Counted from the stretch's first letter, positions 33,276 through 42,483 are shown. The stretch is DNA of 46,600 bases from an uncultured Prevotellaceae bacterium (GCA_947167995.1 CAMVKS010000019.1:1-46600); one strand, 5' to 3'. A program made the numbers and translations. The notes: generated by a model not told the origin, from the sequence alone.

Positions 33276-33302
33276 ACTGATTCCACTGATTCCACTGATT
33301 CC
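33276..33302. repeat. Three copies of ACTGATTCC
   Basis: A perfect 9-base tandem repeat in non-coding DNA. Confidence 0.9.
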
Positions 33303-33421
33303 ATGTTTCAAAATTCCGGCGCAGCCCAATTGTGCATTATGCATTGAACAAGTTCTTCTGTCTAAAATACAAGCATCAGTAACGTGAGCTAATGGATTGT
33401 GAATAACTTTCGTTGTTTTTC

Positions 33422-33453
33422 TTGGGGAATTTTGATAAAAGGGAGTATTTTTG
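33422..33453 (+). promoter_or_regulatory. Promoter of the uracil permease gene
   Basis: TTG (33422-33424), 21 bases, TATTTTTG (33446-33453). The leader to the ATG at 33477 would be only about 17 bases. Confidence 0.5.
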
Positions 33454-33476
33454 TCAAACTTTAGCATAAATCTAAG

Positions 33477-34712
33477 ATGGACAACAAAAAATTATCTCCA
33501 GTACGCAAGACTGTCGTTGGCGTACAATTCCTTTTTGTGGCATTTGGTGCCACGGTTTTGATGCCTCTACTTGTGGGGCTTGATCCTGCCACTGCCCTAT
33601 TTTCGGCAGGAATCGGCACCCTTATTTTTCATCTTGTGACCCGAGGAAAAGTACCCATCTTTCTCGGGTCAAGTTTTGCTTTTATAGCCCCTATCCTACT
33701 CGCCTCGAAGCAATGGGGCCTTGAAGGCACCCTGTCGGGATTTGCCGGTGTGGCACTGGTCTATTTCATTGCCTCGGCGCTAATCAAGTGGCGCGGCACC
33801 GACTTCCTGAGCCGCCTGTTCCCTCCCGTAGTGGTGGGTCCTGTCATCATTTTGATTGGCCTGTCGCTCTCGGGAACAGCCGTCGACATGTCGAAGAGCA
33901 ACTGGGTTCTTGCTATAATCTCACTTGTAGTGTCGATAACAATCCTCACCTATGCTCGAGGCATGTTCAGGTTGATACCTGTAGTGGGTGGCATCGCAGT
34001 GGGATATATAGTAGCCATGGCGATGGGACTAATTGATTTCAAGGGCATTGTCGAGGCTCCATGGTTTGCCCTCCCCGAAAACATCGCACACCCCATATTG
34101 CCGTCCTTTGACTGGCAGCCGTTTGTATGCCTGATGCCCATTGCCCTCGCAACGCTTATTGAGCATGTGGGTGACGTCTATGTGGTGAGCAATGTAGCTG
34201 GTAAAGACTTTGTGAAAGACCCGGGTCTTCACCGCACAATGCTTGGCGACGGACTCGCCTGCCTGGCGGCAGCTTTCATGGGCGGCCCTCCCGTGACCAC
34301 CTACAGCGAGGTGACCGGTGCCATGCAAATCACCAAAATCACCTCTCCCGCCGTGATTCGCATCACCGCTGTTGCCGCGATAGCGTTTTCGGTGTTCGGC
34401 AAGCTCAACGCGTTCTTGCAGAGCATACCGCAGGCCGTGCTTGGCGGCATCATGCTGATGCTATTTGGGACTATTGCCACAGTGGGAATTCAGAACTTGG
34501 TGCGCAACAAGGTAGACTTCTCCAAGACCCGCAACATCATCATCGCCAGCATCATGCTCACCACAGGAGTGGGAGGTGCCGAGTTGACAGCAGGCACATT
34601 TAGCTTGTCGGGTATAGGTCTTGCCGCCATAGTTGGCATCATTCTCAACTTGGCACTCCCCAAGTCGAAAGAAGATGAGAACAAATCGATAAATCAACCC
34701 AATGATTTATAA
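33477..34712 (+). CDS. uraA: Uracil/xanthine permease (NCS2 family)
   Basis: The 411-residue protein has about 14 hydrophobic segments, the fold of the nucleobase:cation symporter-2 family. Recognisable elements are QFLFVAFGATVLMPLLVGLD at the start, FLGSSFAFIAPI, PVVVGPVIILIGLSL, IEHVGDVYVVS (the conserved glutamate of transmembrane helix 8 that binds the base), and GGPPVTTYSEVTGAM. These fit UraA-type uracil:proton symport better than the purine branch. It would import uracil for salvage. The last residues are charged and cytoplasmic. The downstream dus gene has its own -7 box. Confidence 0.92.
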   Translation: MDNKKLSPVRKTVVGVQFLFVAFGATVLMPLLVGLDPATALFSAGIGTLIFHLVTRGKVPIFLGSSFAFIAPILLASKQWGLEGTLSGFAGVALVYFIASALIKWRGTDFLSRLFPPVVVGPVIILIGLSLSGTAVDMSKSNWVLAIISLVVSITILTYARGMFRLIPVVGGIAVGYIVAMAMGLIDFKGIVEAPWFALPENIAHPILPSFDWQPFVCLMPIALATLIEHVGDVYVVSNVAGKDFVKDPGLHRTMLGDGLACLAAAFMGGPPVTTYSEVTGAMQITKITSPAVIRITAVAAIAFSVFGKLNAFLQSIPQAVLGGIMLMLFGTIATVGIQNLVRNKVDFSKTRNIIIASIMLTTGVGGAELTAGTFSLSGIGLAAIVGIILNLALPKSKEDENKSINQPNDL

Positions 34713-34731
34713 ATGATTGGAGAAAAAATAT

Positions 34732-34739
34732 TAACTTTG
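34732..34739 (+). promoter_or_regulatory. -7 box of the dus gene
   Basis: TAACTTTG fits the -7 consensus; no good -33. The leader is about 17 bases. Confidence 0.4.
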
Positions 34740-34762
34740 TCGCTCAATAACTAACGCAACTT

Positions 34763-35683
34763 ATGATTAACGACAAGAAAATATTGTGCGCTCCGGTTCA
34801 AGGCATCACCGATTGCCACTGGCGCAACGCCCATAATGAGATATTCGGCGGTCCTGATGGCTATTACGGCCCTTTCATGCGTGTGGAACATAACGACATC
34901 CGCAAGCGCGACATCGCCGACGCTCTCCCCGAGAACAACAAGGTGTCAGTGTTCACGCCTCAGATTCTTGGCTGCAGGCCGAAGGATGCCCTGCGCATGG
35001 TTGAGAAATTGACCGAGATGGGTCACCGCAACATCGACATCAACCTGGGATGTCCGTTCCCTCCCATTGCCTTGCACCACAAGGGGGCGGGATTGCTCCA
35101 GTATCCCGACGAGGTGGAGAAACTCTTCAAGGCACTCGCCGAGGTGGACGGTGTGAGCTACAGTGTTAAGATGCGGCTGGGCTGGGACGAGTCATACCAC
35201 TGGCGTGAAATAATTCCTTTATTCGATATTCTCAAGCCCAGTCAAGTTGTTGTACACCCAAGAACTGGCCGCCAGCAGTATAAGGGAGTCCTCAACCTCG
35301 ACGAATTCTCGTCACTGCTTGATTGCTGCCCGTTCCCTGTTGTTTATAACGGCGAGCTGAAGAGTCTGGAAGAGATAGACCGCATTGTGAAGATATTTCC
35401 CGATATCTCGGGCTTGATGATTGGTCGCGGTCTCATAGAAGACCCCGCCATGCTATGCCCCGAGAAAGGCACAGCCGACAATTATTGCGAACTTCACAAC
35501 CGCCTGCGCGATGCCTACAGCGAACAGCTAAACGGCGGCGAGCACCAGTTGTTGCTCAAGATGAAATCGTTGTGGGAAGTGTTCTTGCCTAACGCTCCAC
35601 ACAAGGCGCTGAAAGCCATCAAGAAATCAACATCGATGGCAAAGTATAACATCGCTGTGAACGAGTTGTTCTACAGCATGTGA
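34763..35683 (+). CDS. tRNA-dihydrouridine synthase
   Basis: The 306-residue flavoenzyme reduces uridine in tRNA D-loops. The N-terminus (KILCAPVQGITDCHWR) is the FMN-binding strand. The catalytic cysteine is in INLGCPFPP, followed by HHKGAGLLQ. VKMRLGWDESYHW, VVHPRTGRQQYKG and MIGRGLIEDP are the conserved FMN/substrate segments of the Dus family. It is nearest the DusB/DusC group; which tRNA positions it modifies cannot be told. It converges on the kinase gene with only 19 bases between the stops and no visible terminator there. Confidence 0.9.
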   Translation: MINDKKILCAPVQGITDCHWRNAHNEIFGGPDGYYGPFMRVEHNDIRKRDIADALPENNKVSVFTPQILGCRPKDALRMVEKLTEMGHRNIDINLGCPFPPIALHHKGAGLLQYPDEVEKLFKALAEVDGVSYSVKMRLGWDESYHWREIIPLFDILKPSQVVVHPRTGRQQYKGVLNLDEFSSLLDCCPFPVVYNGELKSLEEIDRIVKIFPDISGLMIGRGLIEDPAMLCPEKGTADNYCELHNRLRDAYSEQLNGGEHQLLLKMKSLWEVFLPNAPHKALKAIKKSTSMAKYNIAVNELFYSM

Positions 35684-35702
35684 AATAGATGGCTCAGTTT
35701 CG

Positions 35703-38243
35703 TTAGATGCTTAAGGTTAGATATTCGACTTTCCCGAACACTTCTTCTAATGCTTTGCGGTCTTTATCATCGTTGTCGAAAGCATCTTCTAAAACCTTAT
35801 TTAAATTGAAGTAACAAACAAGCTTTCTACCATACATCACATCCTTGAGAGAAGTACTGGTCGAAGCTCCCATGGCCTTGCTTGGAGTGGTGAGATATTG
35901 CTGATTTGTGACTATGTAGAACTGACTGGCATCATATCCAAACCACACTTCATTTACCAACGAGTATCCGAAACTATCCGAAGACACAGGTGCCCCCAGG
36001 CTTCTTATATAGCTGGCTATCCCATCGGCGATGTTTTCTCCCTCAGCAGTAAAAATCATATTGTTCTCGTCTTTCATGGCAAAAGTCATGTTGCCATTGA
36101 GCTTGCTGACATATTCCATTATATTATCAAATATTTCCTTGTTTTGCCGGCTTTTAAATTCATGGGCAAGGGTTTGAGATAATATCTCATTGAGGACCTT
36201 AGACAGCTTCTCACCGTTGGCATTGGCCACAATGCCCATAAAATCCTCTTTGGACATTGACATCCCCTGATCACTGCTTGTGATTGTGCCAAACGCGCCA
36301 AGATATTCGTCAATCTTTTCCTGCACAACACTATTCTCAGAACTAACCTTGAGATTAATATCAAAGACTCCACCTTTAAATGAGCCATCTAATCCCAGGA
36401 GGACCTGCTTGAACACATTGGCAAGATCGATATTGGATGTCAAATCCAACTTACCTTTAACACCTTCAAAAGCCTCATCAGGCAGTATCGAGAAGTCGGC
36501 ATAGAGACTTATGAAAGACTTGCTGTCATCGGCTTTGACAAAAATCTTGTTGTCGGAAAGATTGCCCTCTATTTCCTTGTTCATAATCCTGTCCAAGTCA
36601 CTGGTGATAGCGTCAGCAGAATTGGTTGTTGTTGCGACAACGACAAAAGCGTCGTCGTTGATTCCAACACCATAATCTGACTTGGTAGCATAGGAATAGG
36701 GCGTTTCTTTTTTCAATTGGATGTCGGAACGCTTGGAGATGAACTGCTCGGCTTTCTCACGGTTCTCAACTTTCCCGACAACACCAACTACAACATCATC
36801 ACCATTTTTACGCGCAAACATATAGAACGGCGATGCCAAATCAAGTCCACAGTTTTTGAGGTCTCCCACTCCATCGCCATAACACTCCTTGATGTCGTTA
36901 AAGAGCTTTTCCTGATTCACTCCCGACTGTTGTATGAAAGCCTTGAAGTCAAATTTCCCTACTACCTTACAATCGGCTGGAACATAGGCTTTGTAGGAAT
37001 CACCTCCAGCACCTCTGAGGACAAAGAAAAGAATAACTCCAACGACAATAGCAGCCACTGCAGCCGCAGCCGCTATAATCCATCCGGTCTTGCTCTTTTT
37101 GTTGTTAGATGGTGCCATAATATTATTGCTCATGGGCGGCTGCCATTTGCCTTGTGGCATGTTTGGTACTGCGGGAGCAACATTATTGGCAAAACCGCCG
37201 CCCACACTCAAAACGGTCTCTTCCTGCCCAGAATCAACCGGTACAAAGTTGCCGCCAGCTATAACGGTGTTCTCGGGCTGCACAGGCACCGCCGGCACGG
37301 GTTGAGCTGGTGGCTGCACTGGTGCGGGAGCGTTCTTGCCCTTCTGGAGGAAATTGTAAATATCGGCGACACTCTGCGGGCGGTTCTCTATTTTATTGTT
37401 CATCAGCCACATCACCAACTTCTTGAAGTCATCGCGTGACACAGGCCCAAATTTGAAAGCATTAACCCCTTCGTATAAGAGGTCGGAAGCCGTGGGTGGT
37501 TTTTGTTTAGTTGCCAGATTGTAAAGAGTGGCACCCAAGGAATAGAAGTCGGACCATGGTCCTATTTTCTTGTATTCATACTGCTGCAGTTCCAGGGGGG
37601 CGTAGGTCATGGTAAAAGACAGAGTGCTTGATAGCGTGACGGGGTCACCCGTACTTGGGTCGATCTGCTTGCTCGAACCAAAATCGATGAGGGTGACATT
37701 TCCCTTGACATCATACATGATGTTGCTTGGCTTGATATCGAGATGCCACATGTTATTCTTGTGAACCACGTCGAGAGCGTCGAGCAGTTGTGGCAGCAGC
37801 TTGTCCATTAGCCATCCCTGGTCAATAGGACGGCTTTTCTTCTTCAGGATATCTCCAAGCGACTGTCCATTGATGTATTGCATGACATAATAGGCAGTGT
37901 TGTTCTCTTCGAAGATGTCGTAGACCTTGACAATGTGTGAAGTGTTCATGCTCCCCAGCTTTCTCAACCTAAGAGCTTCCCTGTTGAAAGTGCTGAGTTG
38001 CTTGTTGAACATCTCCACATTCTCGGAGTTGCTTACACTGACCGTTGTGTAATCGCTGTTTCTCTGTGAGACACCTCTCATAAAGAACTCCTTGATGGCA
38101 ACTTTTTCTTTGAATTTAAGATTGGTTGCCAAATAGGTGTTTCCAAATCCACCACTGGCTAAATAGCCGTCGATGCGATAAATACCTCTGAGCAACGTTC
38201 CCACTTTCAACATTGCCTGATTGTCAAATTGATTTGCTGCCAT
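35703..38243 (-). CDS. Transmembrane Ser/Thr kinase with a DUF4836-like extracytoplasmic domain
   Basis: The 846-residue protein is a Hanks-type kinase in residues about 20-300. Visible motifs are a glycine loop LASGGFGNTYLA, Lys51 in VAIKEF, Glu near 89 (FNREALRLRKL), WHLDIKPSN with Asp169 and Asn174, DFG at 187-189, and TYAPLELQ as the APE-like motif. The catalytic loop has HLD in place of HRD. A Pro-rich linker (300-385) holds two similar units, ENTVIAGGNF and EETVLSVGGGF. One membrane helix (about 388-410) follows, then a roughly 435-residue outer domain. That domain is strongly similar to the lipoprotein encoded just upstream: about two-thirds identity over its first 80 residues. Inference: a receptor kinase sensing an envelope signal. 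A terminator separates the two genes. Confidence 0.88.
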   Translation of the reverse strand: MAANQFDNQAMLKVGTLLRGIYRIDGYLASGGFGNTYLATNLKFKEKVAIKEFFMRGVSQRNSDYTTVSVSNSENVEMFNKQLSTFNREALRLRKLGSMNTSHIVKVYDIFEENNTAYYVMQYINGQSLGDILKKKSRPIDQGWLMDKLLPQLLDALDVVHKNNMWHLDIKPSNIMYDVKGNVTLIDFGSSKQIDPSTGDPVTLSSTLSFTMTYAPLELQQYEYKKIGPWSDFYSLGATLYNLATKQKPPTASDLLYEGVNAFKFGPVSRDDFKKLVMWLMNNKIENRPQSVADIYNFLQKGKNAPAPVQPPAQPVPAVPVQPENTVIAGGNFVPVDSGQEETVLSVGGGFANNVAPAVPNMPQGKWQPPMSNNIMAPSNNKKSKTGWIIAAAAAVAAIVVGVILFFVLRGAGGDSYKAYVPADCKVVGKFDFKAFIQQSGVNQEKLFNDIKECYGDGVGDLKNCGLDLASPFYMFARKNGDDVVVGVVGKVENREKAEQFISKRSDIQLKKETPYSYATKSDYGVGINDDAFVVVATTTNSADAITSDLDRIMNKEIEGNLSDNKIFVKADDSKSFISLYADFSILPDEAFEGVKGKLDLTSNIDLANVFKQVLLGLDGSFKGGVFDINLKVSSENSVVQEKIDEYLGAFGTITSSDQGMSMSKEDFMGIVANANGEKLSKVLNEILSQTLAHEFKSRQNKEIFDNIMEYVSKLNGNMTFAMKDENNMIFTAEGENIADGIASYIRSLGAPVSSDSFGYSLVNEVWFGYDASQFYIVTNQQYLTTPSKAMGASTSTSLKDVMYGRKLVCYFNLNKVLEDAFDNDDKDRKALEEVFGKVEYLTLSI

Positions 38244-38401
38244 AATAGTAAAATATTATCATTATAGCGCAAATTTCGCAAATTAACATGATAAAAGCAA
38301 GCTTTTCGCCCTTTTTTAAATAAAATGTTAAGTAAAGACCTAATATTTCCACCAAATTTTGAAAATTGTATGAATAATTGGATGACAGGAAGATTGAATA
38401 A

Positions 38402-38452
38402 CAACAAAAAATACTGCGATGCCTTCTTTGCTGAAAGGAAAAGGCATCGCAG
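38402..38452 (-). terminator. Terminator between the DUF4836 lipoprotein and the kinase
   Basis: CTGCGATGCCTT (38414-38425) and AAGGCATCGCAG (38441-38452) form a perfect 12-base stem. On the minus strand a T-rich run follows (TATTTTTTGTTGTT). It indicates that the two genes are separate transcription units, at least in part. Confidence 0.8.
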
Positions 38453-38477
38453 CTGTCAAACAAATGAAATATCAAGA

Positions 38478-39818
38478 CTATAGACTGATAGTCACATATT
38501 TTATCTTATCGGTAATTTCCTTGAAAGCATCTATGTCTTTGTTATTTTCTTGTAACTTGACTAAGTCAATCATCTTGCCAACATTGGCAAAGTAAACCTG
38601 ACGACGGTCTTTCATGAGTGAAATCAGAGGTGCTGGCGCTGAGCCACCCGAAGAGTTTGGATTCTCGGCAATGCTCTTATTGTTGGTGAAACAGAAGATG
38701 CTGCCAGTTTGTCCAAAGTACATTTCATCTTGAATAGAATAGATATTTCCCGTGAGCTTTGGAGCAGGCCCACCATTCTGCTTGAACAATTGCACCACCT
38801 CGTCGGTCATGTTCTGTCCTTCGGCCATAAGGGCAAATTGTTCCATACTCTTCATTGAGAAAGTGACATTTCCCTTTATTTTCTTCACAAATCCCGAAAC
38901 CATCTGTAAAATCTCCTTGTATTGAGCAGCGTCTTGTGGCATATTGCTCAATGACTCGTTGAGAACTTCCATGATTTTTTCACCACTTGCATTGAGAGCC
39001 AAACCAAACATATCGTCTTGCGAGAAAGCCGCTGTTGCCTTTTCAGAGATTTTGCCGAAGGCCTTCAATGACTTATCCATCTTATCCTGCAGGTCTTTGT
39101 CGTTAGATTTGAAAGCAGCCTTGAAATCACAAACCCCATCTTTGCAAGTAGCGTCGATACCAATCTCCATTTTCTTGAGAGCATCCAAGTTGGCAGCTTG
39201 AGATTTCGCAACCTCCTTCTCCATAACTTCAGAGAAGAGAGACATATCGGCATATAGACTTGCGAAAGAGCCGTTTCCATCGGCATTTTTAAAGATGATA
39301 TTGTCACTGACATCGCCTTCAATCTCTTTCTTCATAACTTTGCTCAGGTTAGTCTTCATTGCTTCATTGTCGGAAGAAGTAGACCCTAAAACTACTAAAA
39401 CGTCCTCATTGACTGCTATAGCATTATCGCCTTTGACTTCAAAAGAATAATCCTTCTCTTGTGTCAGGCTCGCTTTACCCTTCTTAGAAAGGAATTCCTC
39501 GACCTTGCCACGCACCTCTACCTTAGCCACAGCACCAAAAAGAATATCTGAGCCATTCTTGCGGGCAAAGATATAGAAAGGAGTGGTCATGTCAATACCC
39601 GAGTTCTTAATGTCACCCACATCGTCGCCATAGCGTTCTTTGATGTCCTTGAACAATTTCTCCTGGTCCACATTGGTCTGCTTTATGAACTCCTTGAAAT
39701 CAATCTTAGCCACAAGTTTGCTATCGGCAGGCACATAGGACTTGTAGTCGCCTCCCTTGAAGCACGATGTCATTAAAACAGCAAAAAAGATTGCAGAAAT
39801 AAAAAGTATTTTTTTCAT
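38478..39818 (-). CDS. DUF4836-family lipoprotein, paralogue of the kinase ectodomain
   Basis: The 446-residue protein has a lipoprotein signal (FFAVLMTSCFKGG, lipidated Cys19), and is then the same kind of domain as the outer part of the kinase. It opens DYKSYVPADSKLVAKIDFKE, against SYKAYVPADCKVVGKFDFKA in the kinase, and stays alignable to the end (KIKYVTISL against KVEYLTLSI). Both have two alternating halves with DEMYFGQTGSIFCFTN-like segments (VWFGYDASQFYIVTN in the kinase). DUF4836 proteins are Bacteroidales envelope lipoproteins of unknown function. It has its own promoter at 39856-39887 and a terminator. It may compete with, bind to, or share a ligand with the kinase (inference). Confidence 0.85.
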   Translation of the reverse strand: MKKILFISAIFFAVLMTSCFKGGDYKSYVPADSKLVAKIDFKEFIKQTNVDQEKLFKDIKERYGDDVGDIKNSGIDMTTPFYIFARKNGSDILFGAVAKVEVRGKVEEFLSKKGKASLTQEKDYSFEVKGDNAIAVNEDVLVVLGSTSSDNEAMKTNLSKVMKKEIEGDVSDNIIFKNADGNGSFASLYADMSLFSEVMEKEVAKSQAANLDALKKMEIGIDATCKDGVCDFKAAFKSNDKDLQDKMDKSLKAFGKISEKATAAFSQDDMFGLALNASGEKIMEVLNESLSNMPQDAAQYKEILQMVSGFVKKIKGNVTFSMKSMEQFALMAEGQNMTDEVVQLFKQNGGPAPKLTGNIYSIQDEMYFGQTGSIFCFTNNKSIAENPNSSGGSAPAPLISLMKDRRQVYFANVGKMIDLVKLQENNKDIDAFKEITDKIKYVTISL

Positions 39819-39855
39819 TTTAATAAGTATAAATGGTTAATTGTTAACAATTGCA

Positions 39856-39887
39856 CAAAGTTAAAGCCATTTTATTAAAAAAGCAAC
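39856..39887 (-). promoter_or_regulatory. Promoter of the DUF4836 lipoprotein
   Basis: On the minus strand TTG (39887-39885), 21 bases, TAACTTTG (39863-39856). The leader is about 30 bases. Confidence 0.55.
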
Positions 39888-39935
39888 TATTCAGCAATAA
39901 AAAAGTGACAAAATATTTTTCCATGACAAATTCAA

Positions 39936-40646
39936 CTACATCTTCAAGTAGAAATGCTTCGTGAGCAGTTGATACTGCTCGGTGTAATGATGATCCACAT
40001 CATGAATTGTGATAGAGTCTTCTACAGTACCACACTCGGCTTTAGACATTTCAAGCATTACCCTCTTAGGAGCTTCGCCAACAACAGGTATCACGCTTGT
40101 AACCCGCTTTAGCCACAAGCCGTTGGCAACCATTATCGACCTGATAGATGGCACCGCGTTGGCAGGAGCAATGAGAGAAAGGATTCCGTTGTGAGTCAAG
40201 AGACGGCTACTGCAGGCAATGAGTTTCTCGAAAGTCAGTGTGGAATTATGCCGAGCCATGTTCCGTCCTTTACTTGGCGGCAAAACACCATTGTCAAAAA
40301 AAGGCGGGTTAGATACTATCAAATCAAAGGGGAAGCTTGTTTGAAAGTCATTAAAGTCTATTAATTCGGCCGATAGCCTATTGCTCCAAGGAGAATTCTC
40401 GAAGTTATATCGTGCCTCGCTGATGCTATCACCATCAATATCGATGGCATGAACGGCGGCGTCACTTGCACGCTGAGCAACCATCAGAGCGATGAGTCCA
40501 CATCCAGTGCCCACATCCAGCACCCTTTTGGCTCCCATCACGTCGCACCAAGCACCAATGAGCACACCATCGGTACCCACTTTCATGGCTGTCTTGTCGT
40601 TCAATACCGAGAACTGCTTGAATTGGAAAACCTTCTCACGCGCCAT
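39936..40646 (-). CDS. trmN6: tRNA1(Val) adenine-37 N6-methyltransferase
   Basis: The 236-residue enzyme has the YfiC/TrmN6 pattern. The N-terminus is EKVFQFKQFSVLNDKTAMKVGTDGVLIGAW, a signature opening in this family. The S-adenosylmethionine loop is VLDVGTGCGLIALM, and SNPPFFDNG is the NPPF motif of N6-adenine methyltransferases. It methylates A37 of tRNA-Val. It begins 22 bases after the hydrogenase stop on the same strand, so it is probably co-transcribed with it, though the functions are unrelated. Confidence 0.93.
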   Translation of the reverse strand: MAREKVFQFKQFSVLNDKTAMKVGTDGVLIGAWCDVMGAKRVLDVGTGCGLIALMVAQRASDAAVHAIDIDGDSISEARYNFENSPWSNRLSAELIDFNDFQTSFPFDLIVSNPPFFDNGVLPPSKGRNMARHNSTLTFEKLIACSSRLLTHNGILSLIAPANAVPSIRSIMVANGLWLKRVTSVIPVVGEAPKRVMLEMSKAECGTVEDSITIHDVDHHYTEQYQLLTKHFYLKM

Positions 40647-40668
40647 AGCATCGAGGGGGCTTTAATCA

Positions 40669-42483
40669 CTACGAAATAATCGACTTGTCGCGGAAGTGAG
40701 TGTGGAGGAGCTTGTGCGCCTTCTTGCCATTGGGTTCACCCAAGTATTCGTCGTAAATATGTTTCACGGCAGGGCTCTCGTGACTCTTGCGCACAATCTT
40801 GGTGACATCGGTGGCATACATAGAGCGCTGACGTGCTTCGAGTACACTGATATCGCCATGGTGATAGGGCTGACCTGTACCGCCAATGCACCCACCAGGG
40901 CAAGACATCACCTCAACGAGATGATAGTCGAGCTCACCAGCACGCAGTTTGTCCATCACGATGCGGGCATTGTTGAGCGTGTGAACAACACACACTTTGA
41001 GCTCAAAACCGTCCATGTCGATTGTTGCCTCGCGAACACCATCCATGCCACGCACCTGAGTAAACTCAATCTGCTTCAATGTTTTGCCAGTGAATTTCTC
41101 GTAGGCCGTTCGCAACACTGCTTCGGTCACACCGCCAGTGGTGCCAAATATTGTTCCTGCGCCGGTAGCGTCACCCAAAGGTGAGTCGAACTGACCATTG
41201 GGCAAATTCTCAAAGTCGATCCCTTCATTTTTAATCATCTCGGCAAGTTCCAATGTTGTGATACTACAATCTACATCGGGAATACCATCGTAAATAAACT
41301 CATCGCGTGCACACTCATATTTTTTAGCCACACACGGCATGATAGAGATTACAGAAATGTTTTCGCGTGGAATACCAATTTTATCGGCCCAGAACGACTT
41401 GGCAATAGTGCCAAACATCTGTGCTGGAGACTTGCAAGTAGAGGGATAGTCGCGCAGGTCGGGGAAATCGTTCTCAAAGAAGTTTACCCACGCCGGGCAG
41501 CACGACGTTGTCATGGGCAACTTTACGTCGGGGTCGCCTGCCATGTGGCGCTTCAGGCGGTCGATGAGCTCGGCACTCTCCTCCATAATGGTGAAGTCGG
41601 CACCGAAGTTGGTGTCAAACACATAGTCAAAACCCAACTTTCGCAGAGCTGTTACCATCTTACCTGTCACTACCGTTCCCGGAGCAAACCCAAACTCCTC
41701 ACCAAGAGCAAAACGCACAGCTGGAGCGGTTTGAGCTATAACTAATTTGTCGGTGTTCTTAATATCGGCAAGCACATCATTGATAGAGTTTCGTTCATCG
41801 AGCACGCCAATGGGGCCATCAATAGCGCCAAACTTGCATTTAGACTTGCACTTGCCACAACATGTACACTTGTAGGGATTTACAACATGTGGCTGTTTCA
41901 CATTTCCACTTATGGCACCAACAGGACAATTGCGCTTGCAAGCTGTGCAACCACGGCATTTCTCTGGATCGACAGCATAAGAAAGCACATTCAAGAATGG
42001 TGTGCCACCAATCTCATAGATGTAATTGTTGAGCATTGAGTCGAGCGAGACTGGACGCTTGAACGAGCTCCAATGCTGCGACTCCACCTCAATGTGCTGG
42101 GCAGTGACACCAACATATCTCAACTCATCAACGAGTTCACCACGCACAATGTGTTTCTCGACAATGACATTCACATCCTCAAGCTTCACGTGGGTGTAGG
42201 TGATATTGTCAGGGAGAATGCGCACGATGGGCCCCTTGGCACAGAAGCCAAAGCATCCCGATGTCACCACATCGACCATGTCGTCAACACCGTGAGCATG
42301 GAGCATAACCTTGAACAGGTTGATTATGCGCTCACTGTCGTTCTTGCGGCATCCTTTACCTGAACAACACTGCACCTGAACATAGTCGTGTGCTTTCAGA
42401 CCATAATTTTGTTCAATACTAGCAGCCTGCGACTCGGCTGGTTTTAGGTTTGTTGGAGTTTTAGGTTGTTTGTTTTCTGACAT
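40669..42483 (-). CDS. [FeFe]-hydrogenase with fused thioredoxin-like [2Fe-2S] domain
   Basis: The 604-residue protein has an N-terminal thioredoxin-like [2Fe-2S] domain (Cys40, Cys45, Cys77, Cys81; VQCCSGKGC and SGCFGFC). Two [4Fe-4S] sites follow (CRGCTACKRNC from Cys176; CTCCGKCKSKC from Cys206). Next is the H-cluster domain with TSCCPAW (326-332), MPCVAKKYEC (382-391) and EVMSCPGGCIGGTGQP (524-539). It ends with a small-subunit-like segment (SMYATDVTKIVRKSHES ... HKLLHTHF). The H-cluster cysteines are all present, so it should make or oxidise H2. It lacks the NuoG-like N-terminal [2Fe-2S] and Cys-His sites of the second hydrogenase at 45174. No maturation genes (hydE, hydF, hydG) are in the window. 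The partner that donates electrons is unknown. Confidence 0.92.
   Translation of the reverse strand: MSENKQPKTPTNLKPAESQAASIEQNYGLKAHDYVQVQCCSGKGCRKNDSERIINLFKVMLHAHGVDDMVDVVTSGCFGFCAKGPIVRILPDNITYTHVKLEDVNVIVEKHIVRGELVDELRYVGVTAQHIEVESQHWSSFKRPVSLDSMLNNYIYEIGGTPFLNVLSYAVDPEKCRGCTACKRNCPVGAISGNVKQPHVVNPYKCTCCGKCKSKCKFGAIDGPIGVLDERNSINDVLADIKNTDKLVIAQTAPAVRFALGEEFGFAPGTVVTGKMVTALRKLGFDYVFDTNFGADFTIMEESAELIDRLKRHMAGDPDVKLPMTTSCCPAWVNFFENDFPDLRDYPSTCKSPAQMFGTIAKSFWADKIGIPRENISVISIMPCVAKKYECARDEFIYDGIPDVDCSITTLELAEMIKNEGIDFENLPNGQFDSPLGDATGAGTIFGTTGGVTEAVLRTAYEKFTGKTLKQIEFTQVRGMDGVREATIDMDGFELKVCVVHTLNNARIVMDKLRAGELDYHLVEVMSCPGGCIGGTGQPYHHGDISVLEARQRSMYATDVTKIVRKSHESPAVKHIYDEYLGEPNGKKAHKLLHTHFRDKSIIS

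Larger units (their letters stand above)
33069..33476. other. Intergenic region before the uracil permease
   Basis: It contains the terminator at 33114-33150, a three-copy 9-base tandem repeat (33276-33302) and the permease promoter (33422-33453). An 88-codon open frame on the minus strand here has no family resemblance and includes the simple repeat as GIS units; I do not call it. Confidence 0.6.

Noticed and set aside
33201-33467. 88-codon minus-strand frame before the permease
   Set aside because: No export signal or family resemblance; it includes a simple repeat and overlaps the permease promoter.
38244-38477. Single operon of the DUF4836 lipoprotein and the kinase
   Set aside because: A perfect 12-base terminator stem with a T-rich tail lies between them; they are neighbours with likely separate transcripts.
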